Below, piece by piece: positions 57,390 to 64,000 of a stretch of DNA of 64,000 nucleotides (positions are counted from its first letter, which is position 1; the number at the start of each line of letters is the position of its first letter). Origin of the DNA: Chara braunii. Its lineage: Eukaryota > Streptophyta > Charophyceae > Charales > Characeae. The position numbers were made by a program, and so were the translations under genes. The stretch covers positions 2,941,907 to 3,005,906 of the forward strand of contig BFEA01000039.1 of assembly GCA_003427395.1 (NCBI GenBank), given 5' to 3'. The notes under the pieces were generated by a model. It was not told where the DNA came from. It did not search any database and saw only the letters and a list, made by a program, of their open reading frames with translations.

Positions 57390-57860
57390 TTGCCTAAAGT
57401 GGAAAATGAGTTCGCTTAAAAGGTTTAACCTCCACCTTCGTTTGATACGTTCACTTTGCCTAGTCATACAAAAAACAGTAGGAGAGTTGTCTGCGACAGG
57501 GAAACCCGCCATTGGGTTGCGAGTGGTTTTGTCTGTGACAAAGGGTAAGAAAAACACCGTCATGAATCAACATTCCCGCTTAGCCTAGTCACATAACAGT
57601 CGGTGGAGGAGTTGTCTGGGGCAGGGAAGCCCACCATGTTCAGGGACCCTTCACTTGTACTTGTTGTAGGCTGCAAGTGGTCTCGTTTGTGACTGTGAAT
57701 TCCTATACTTATGAAAATATAAGTGGGTTTTGTGAAATAAAAATTATAAAATTACTTATAACAGCCAGTGAAGTAGTCGTTTGCGGTAGAGAAACCCGCC
57801 ATGTTTTGGGACCCTACACCAAACCTTGTTGTGGACTGGAAGAGACATTACATTTTTATA
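57390..57860. repeat. Three diverged ~125-180-bp repeats
   Basis: GTAGGAGAGTTGTCTGCGAC, GTGGAGGAGTTGTCTGGGGC and GTGAAGTAGTCGTTTGCGGT are each followed by AGGGAA(A/G)CCC(G/A)CCAT-type sequence and a gap-containing TTGT(T/A)GT(A/G)G motif. Confidence 0.75.
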
Positions 57861-58132
57861 TTTGTATATTAAAAAAAAGTACACTTACTAAAGAATTTTT
57901 TTAAATAAAATTGATGAATTTGTTTATGATTAGGATCTGTTAAAAAAAAATGATGAAGTTATTTTGAAAAATTAGAAAAGATATCTGCCAAGCAGGTTTT
58001 GTGGTTGAAATGGATAATTCTGTTTGAAATGACAACTTGTGAGATTGGTTTTGGCGGGGCTCGATGCATATTACACATCGATGGTTTGCATGGCAATGTC
58101 ATTCATGTTATTTTAAATACTATTGTGCCCGG

Positions 58133-58640
58133 TGTCGAGCGCATCGGCTCCAACTTTTTTTCGCAAAAGGCGAGAGCCCTCCCGACCATGTCACGCAAGA
58201 GTAAAAAAAACAAAACTTAGACAACTTAGAGACGACGAGTAAGTAATCCCACAAACCGCCGCGACGGACGTGGTTGCATCGTCTTTTCGTCGCTTGAGCC
58301 AGGTGCGTCAGTCGTACCGCTTGTGCTCCCCCACGACAGGATAGGTTTCCATGAGGCATAACCTACCTTCCCTAAGGGGTTATCACCACCCTTAAGGGCA
58401 TATCCCTACCGAGATATTAACCCACGTTAGAAAGTTTTTATATGCAATCGCAGTGATAGGTCAGCTGAGTGTGTTTGCTCGTTCAGTGCAGTATAAGAAC
58501 GCTTGGTAAAACGTGATCTAAACCCAGACGTCATCTGTTCTTCAGGACGCTGATTTCCTAGGTAGGAAACGAACGTCGGTCGACTAGGACGGTCTCAACC
58601 AAGTGCGAAACCCACAACTCAATCCTGGTTCCTTAAACAC
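58133..58640 (+). mobile_element. Giant repeat family, copy C (5' start, diverged)
   Basis: Starts TGTCGAGCGCATCGG exactly as copies A and B. It shares CCCTCCCGACCATGTCACGC, a GCCAGGTGCGTCAG-type stretch and GTCGGTCGACTAGGACG in the same order. Similarity fades past about 58640, though the general layout may continue. Confidence 0.65.
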
Positions 58641-60819
58641 TAACAAAAAACAAATGATAATGCCCGCACTCAATTACATCGAAACAAATTGGTCGTAGTC
58701 GATAAGCAGGTATATACGACTCAACATAAGTTGAAACGATAACTGAAAGAACCTAAGCATCGCATGGTAGAACTAATAACGCAAAATCGCAATAAAAACC
58801 CAACCACCTTAAGTCGAACTTGATTAAAAAAAAAAATATTAAGAAGGTATGCATCACAAGAATACTAAGATTCTCGATAATAAAAAAATAGCAAAACAAT
58901 AATGGGAGTTACAAAAAACATGATTTAACGGATCCTATTCTGCATGCTAAGTTAGCTAAAGGCATGGACCAAAATTTTTATGGTGAGGCTGCTTGGCCTA
59001 GTGACTTACTTAGGGTAGCCAGACTACCCTTCTTCTAACTTGATGAGACGCGTTGCCAAAGTCATCCATCCCCCCTACGACCGACCTAATATTAAGTGCG
59101 CACACACCCGTGTATATACGTTTTAGTCTTCTTTTGATGATAGACTGCTTTGCAGATGATTCTTAATCAAGTGCATAACTCAAAGTGTTGCATGTCCCAC
59201 CCTCTAGGAAGTGGTCTGGGGTACTTCTCCTCCTTGCCCGAGCACAAAGCTCGAATCTCAGAAGTCGGGTCGTCTTGACGAGATATTCATTATCATCCTG
59301 CACATTTGATGACTCGTAGGGCGGTAAGCGTGAATGCGGTTGATCTCACTACCCTCTCGCTTGTAGTTAGTCCGTGGCCAAAAACAAGTTCTCTTTGTGT
59401 TGTTACTAAAGTGTTTCGTATCAACTACGACTCTGCGGTAACCCGACCAGAATGTCGACCAGGTTCACTGAAGTTTGCAACGAAGGTGATCAAAGGTGTG
59501 TGGCAGGTGAGAGTACATGAGAAAGGAGGTAAGGACGAGTGAGAGTATATAAGAAAGGAGACAAGGACAAATAGAGGAACAAGAAGCAGTAATGGTACCT
59601 ACCTAAGTGGGAAAAAAAGACCAGGTCGTCCCCTTTCATGTCTGTGATCCTGAGCACGACCACAACTAGAGATGTTCGCAGTGGAGAGTTGTGTTAGAGC
59701 GAATTGAGGAGGATTGTTGCTGGGGGACGGTGTCTTTCATTTTTTGGCTTGCGCTGCAATACTTCTGGGTCCTACTTAACCCCGGGTCGTGACTATGTCG
59801 TTCACCTCAATGGGTTCGTTGGTTCTGAGGAGATTGGCGCACACTATTCTAGATTTCGCGTATATCTCGCTGAGGTGTCGGCCAAATCTCGTGGGTACAT
59901 CATACCGACGAAGAGGAGAGCAATCACGTGGAGATTAAGTAGGGAAAACGAGATTAACCCGAGTAGAGGCTCTGGATTTGGGAGAGAGGTTGACTCAGTC
60001 GAGTGAGGCATGGTGAGGTCAACAGATTGAGAGTTTTTTCAAGGTATTATGGGAGCGGTGGTGAAAAGACGACAACGAGTGAAAGGAGGAAGAACACATA
60101 CTTGATCAACGGTCTGCATGATCGACATCTGCATGTACTTCGATCGTTGCTGCTAACACCAACAAACCGCTTCGTTGGTCATAACTTATGAGATAGTAAT
60201 AATGTGGTCATAGTTTGGACGTTAGGAGTCGTTAAAGAGAAAGAGTTTCGTTCACATTTGTGGTTGTGACAAGCGTATGCTTGCATTGACATTTGAGTTC
60301 ATCGTTTTCAAATTGGTTTTCCGCCAATAATATAGTTGTGCATATCAGTTTCCCAGACACCTATTTGACTATCTAGTTTTCTATATGATATTGCAATTTG
60401 AAAGTCTTCCATTCTGATATTGCTCATTAATTTCCCCTACACGTGAACCCAGGGAGGATCCTGCTCTGATTCACTGAGCAGGAAGATGTGAGGTGCAGAT
60501 CGGAAATAGCAAGGTTGAACTAAAGATGGTAAGAGGGAGAAATATACTCACTAGTGGGTTGTGACTTACGATCGAGTTGTTGCAGTTCGTTGTTCAAAGT
60601 TGCAGTTAATGCTAGAACTAAGAGAAGTTGATGATGAGACTATGAACTGTTGTTGAGGCTGCGCTTTTGCTGATCATTTTACTATTGTTGCCACTACTGT
60701 ACTCCAAACTGCTGTTGCACTGCAGTTTATTATTGTTGATTAGTATACAATTGGCTACTGCTATTGCTAAATTTCCTCGCCACCCTTTACTCATAAGCGG
60801 TTAACGGGTAGCTGAAAAT
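58641..60819. other. Unassigned, possibly diverged copy C/D sequence
   Basis: No gene is recognised. A 100-codon + frame (59704-60006) has no family features. Confidence 0.4.
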
Positions 60820-60829
60820 TCATGAATGA

Positions 60830-61145
60830 AAATTCTGAAGTGAGCGTTTTGGGGAGTCTGAAAATCCTGAATGGTCCTGAAGTGGTGAAAGGTCCGAAGA
60901 CCCTGAAAACCACCTGCTTAGGCAAGTTGCATCCTTAAGTGGTGAAGTGAGAGTTTTCGCCAGTCTAAAAAGCCAGAATGGTTCTGAAATGATAAAAGGC
61001 CCGAAGACCCTGAAAACCACATGTTTAGGCAGGTAGCATCCTAAAGTGGTGAAGGGTGTCCTGAAGTGGTGAAAGCTCCGAAAACCCTAAAAACCAGCTG
61101 TTTAGGGAGGCTGCATCCTGAAGTGGTGAAGGGTGTCATGAAGTG
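60830..61145. repeat. ~107-bp tandem repeat
   Basis: GTGAGCGTTTT at 60840 and GTGAGAGTTTT at 60947, both followed by GTCT(G/A)AAAA and AGACCCTGAAAACCAC. A third shortened unit ends near 61140. Confidence 0.85.
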
Positions 61146-61689
61146 GTAATGAAAAATACGAATGTTGCTAATCTTTTCTCCCTTTATTAGTTGTGCCTTC
61201 GTTCTGTCGATTGGTAGTTTCTATATCTTGAAAATCGGTTGCGGCGAGCTACCTTTATCGTGTTGCCTTGCTCTATCTCCCGGTACGTTGCTGTAACGTT
61301 ATTCCATCGCATTGTTGTCATTTGCTTACTCGATTGGGTTGTTGTAACCCTGATTCAAGTTGAGCACAAGGGTGTGCTTTATTCGACCGCAGATGTTCTG
61401 AGCTTCGCAACAGTGTTTTGGTCAACGGTTACGACAGTGTGGCTTGAAGGAGTGATCAAGCTGCAAAGGGGATTACTATAGGGACTTAGAGGTTAATCGG
61501 AGTGCAGTTGTTATGTGTTTTTGGGTCGCGGTTCGACGATCGTATTGCGCTTTTGACCACCATTGTGGGCCCCTCAGACGACGACTTAATTGTTCTCCTT
61601 CTTTTTTTCTCATTCCCAGTCTAGTTTATTGGTTCAGAGAGGAACGCATCAGGTGAGATTGAAAACCCGTAAATCTATACGAAAACCTT
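61146..61689. other. Unassigned sequence
   Basis: No gene or repeat is recognised. An 80-codon + frame (61239-61481) has no family features. Confidence 0.4.
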
Positions 61690-63480
61690 GAGTGGTTGTC
61701 CCACCGATTGCCGGAGTTCCTGCTAGAACCTAAGCAACTTGAAGATTCTAAAGGCAGGGGATATTTGTGTATCTTACTTTCCTGTGTATGCCTATTGAAG
61801 ACCATATCTTCACATCTCTCTAGTGTGAGTGATGTAAATGCATGCCCCCTACAAATTTATTTCATTTCATAATCCAATCAGACTAAGTAAAGAGAATGTC
61901 TCCATAAATATCGAATCTTGTTTTGTGTTTGAAATCAGACTAAGGGAGAAAATGGAGAAAGGAAGTATTGCATGTGTTGAACCGGGTCGATCAAAGGTTA
62001 AACATTTTATCTAAGCAGAATGACATAGTGCTATGTTTTTTTGTTTGTTTTCTGAAGGGTTGAATATTGTTTCTAAACAAAATGGTGTGGTTGTTGTGTT
62101 TATTTTTTAGGTTTTGCCTATATGATTTTTATGCAAAGCATTGTTTCCAAGCAGAATGGTTTGGTCTACTTTTTTCTTTTGGGTTTCTGCTTGAAGTTGA
62201 ATATTGTTTCTAAGCAGAATGTTCCAAATTCATGCTTTTGTGTGACTTTGAGATAGATTGAACATAGTGTCTAAGTAGAATGGTTCAACCTTTTGTTTTG
62301 TTTTGAGTGAGAATTTTGTTAGAAGGTTAAGCATTGTTTATAAGCAAAATAGTTTAGCCTGAAGGTAAATACTAAGTGCAAAGCGAGTATACATTGAAAC
62401 TATTTATTTATATTTGCATGCGAACAGAAAGTTCGACATTCTTTCTAATCAGAATGATATAGCTTAAGCCATATTACTAAGAGGAGAAGTAAAGTCAAAA
62501 GTATAATTTGAAATAAATTGGGCAAGCTAAACATTGTTTCTAAGAAAAATGGCTTAGTCCCCTGCCCATATCAGAACTCAAGTTATAAAATTATCTATTT
62601 TTTTTATATTTAAACAGTTCATGGCAATTAGGCATTGTTTCTAAGCAAAATTATCTAGTCACATAGTTGAAAAAGAGAGAAGTAGTTGTGCAACATGTTC
62701 GTGTATAACCTAAGGCATGATGGACATCATTTCTAAGCAGAATGATCTAGCGTTATACCTTATGTACGACGAGTAAAGAGTTGATCATCTAAAGGATCAA
62801 CGAACTATCTTATCTGAAAACAGGTAGGGACTTTGATGAGAAACTTACATTGGTTGCATGTGTCTGCTTGATTGTGAATCTAGCCTAAGTAAATAGCTTG
62901 AGTTGTTTTTTAATAGGTAGTAGCCTTAGATGCTCGCCATATGTAATGGCCGTAAGAGTTAGTTAAATTTTTGTCTTTTCAAAAGTTCATTTGTTCTAAC
63001 TCCATATCTCACTTTGTATAACTTTTGGAAAAACATTTTCACTGAGGGAGTGTTGTCGAAATTTCTACAAATCCAAAGAGGTAGCCAAATCTTTTCTTCA
63101 CAAAAATTAACTTTGTTCTAACTATATATCTGATTTAGTAAATATCTTGGAAGCCTACTTTCGTATGGGAAGTGTTGTCCATTTTTTTTATAAATCAGGG
63201 AGTTAGACAAAATTGAACTAGTTAAGAGTCATAATTAGTTTTGAGATTTATATTTAGTTTCGCATATATTTTAGAAAGACATTTTCGCTAAGGGAAGTGT
63301 TGCCAATTTTTTTACAAATCTAAAGAGTTAGTTATAATTAGTTTTTGCAAAACTCAAATTTTTTTCTTCATATTATATCTAACTTAGTATAAATTTGAGA
63401 AGCGTGCTTCTTTTGGGAAAGCGTTGCCCAAATTTTTACTAATTAAGGGAATTAAACAAAATTTTGACTCAATAAATTTA
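61690..63480 (-). mobile_element. Giant repeat family, copy D (internal part, inverted)
   Basis: On the minus strand it shows the same order as copy A from about 20600 to 22830: dimeric motif units (GGCAACGCTTTCCC types near 63415, 63295, 63170, 63043), then CCATTCTGCTTAGAAACAAT units, then AACTCCGGCAATCGGTGGG near 61700. Diverged relative to A and B. The element's start would lie beyond the window. Confidence 0.65.
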
Positions 63481-64000
63481 AGATCTTATTCGATATTCAC
63501 ATCAGGGTTGCTAACCCGTACGTACGGAGATCCCTGAGCCGACCTCCCTACGTACGAGCGTTTGGGGTCTCATTCAGGGTCCCAACCTGAAGGTGTTTGA
63601 CCCCCGTCAAAAATTGTTTCGGAACCTAAAAATAAGTTTTTTTTCTTGGATTTATGTTTGTGAGTTCTCTATGATGCGGGGTACATGCTCATAAATTTTG
63701 AAGTCATTTCGCTAAGCCAACAAAAAAATACAAATCGCCAAAGATGGTGGTGTCAAAACGTGCTCGCGCACTCACTGTTTTTCTTTTTCTTTTTCTTCAC
63801 TTTTTACTTTTTTCTTTACTTTATTGCGGGGCCTTAACAATTATAGTATTTTTTTAAGCTTTTTTAAACCACTAGTATCTCCTCCAGTGTTGGAAAATTA
63901 TGAGTTTTTGCCAATTCCCGAAGAAATCGGAGGTAAGACACAAAAATCGATAATAGACCATAAATGATAAATCTGAATTTTATAGTGTCGTGAGTGAAAG
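63481..64000. other. AT-rich unassigned sequence
   Basis: No gene is recognised. May be further copy D sequence. Confidence 0.35.

Noticed and set aside
1-64000. tRNA and rRNA genes
   Set aside because: No cloverleaf-like A/B box pairs or rRNA signatures were recognised by eye; a tRNAscan-SE or Infernal run would settle this.

Overview
The window looks like repeat-dominated nuclear DNA of a streptophyte. The one intact gene is a plant-type legumain / vacuolar processing enzyme. A Ty3/gypsy-type primer-binding site matches plant tRNA-Asp, and nearly everything else is layered plant-style retroelement debris, microsatellites and minisatellites. A charophyte alga such as Chara is my best guess, but that is inference. 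No rRNA, tRNA or CRISPR was recognised. Three N gaps (12739-13213, 26497-26681, 41118-41603) all fall inside repeats.

Layout. 1-3887: LTR-like sequence built from successive minisatellite blocks, several carrying a 6-bp-stem/4-nt-loop hairpin, leading on the + strand into a decayed proline-rich gag-like start. 3888-6693: unassigned sequence with two minisatellites. 6694-11944 (minus): a Ty3/gypsy gag-protease-RT-RNase H-integrase cassette, recognisable end to end but broken by in-frame stops and frameshifts. It joins abruptly to an inverted copy of the first 757 bases. 13214-16930 (+): further hairpin repeats, an unrecognised decayed ORF, an LTR end plus tRNA-Asp-type primer-binding site, a duplicated gag-side domain and a gag fragment. 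18876-28031 and 30107-36835: two very large non-coding repeats of one family, each starting TGTCG, ending CGACA and flanked by 4-bp duplications. The first is interrupted by a 1.4-kb TIR transposon with a palindromic core. Parts of two more relatives lie at 58133 (+) and 61690-63480 (minus). 36840-43441: intergenic sequence rich in microsatellites.

43442-45100: the intronless legumain gene, 552 aa, with signal peptide, catalytic Asn/His/Cys residues and C-terminal prodomain. It is the only confidently functional gene. Downstream, 45-50.4 kb holds tandem duplications and three members of a small foldback (MITE-like) family. 50.6-64 kb is AT-rich and contains a possible LINE 3' remnant, a decayed gag-like ORF whose 3' part lies in a 532-bp tandem duplication, and repeat-family fragments.

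The genes do not form a pathway. The retroelement pieces document insertion, nesting, deletion and transition-type decay around a single cellular protease gene.
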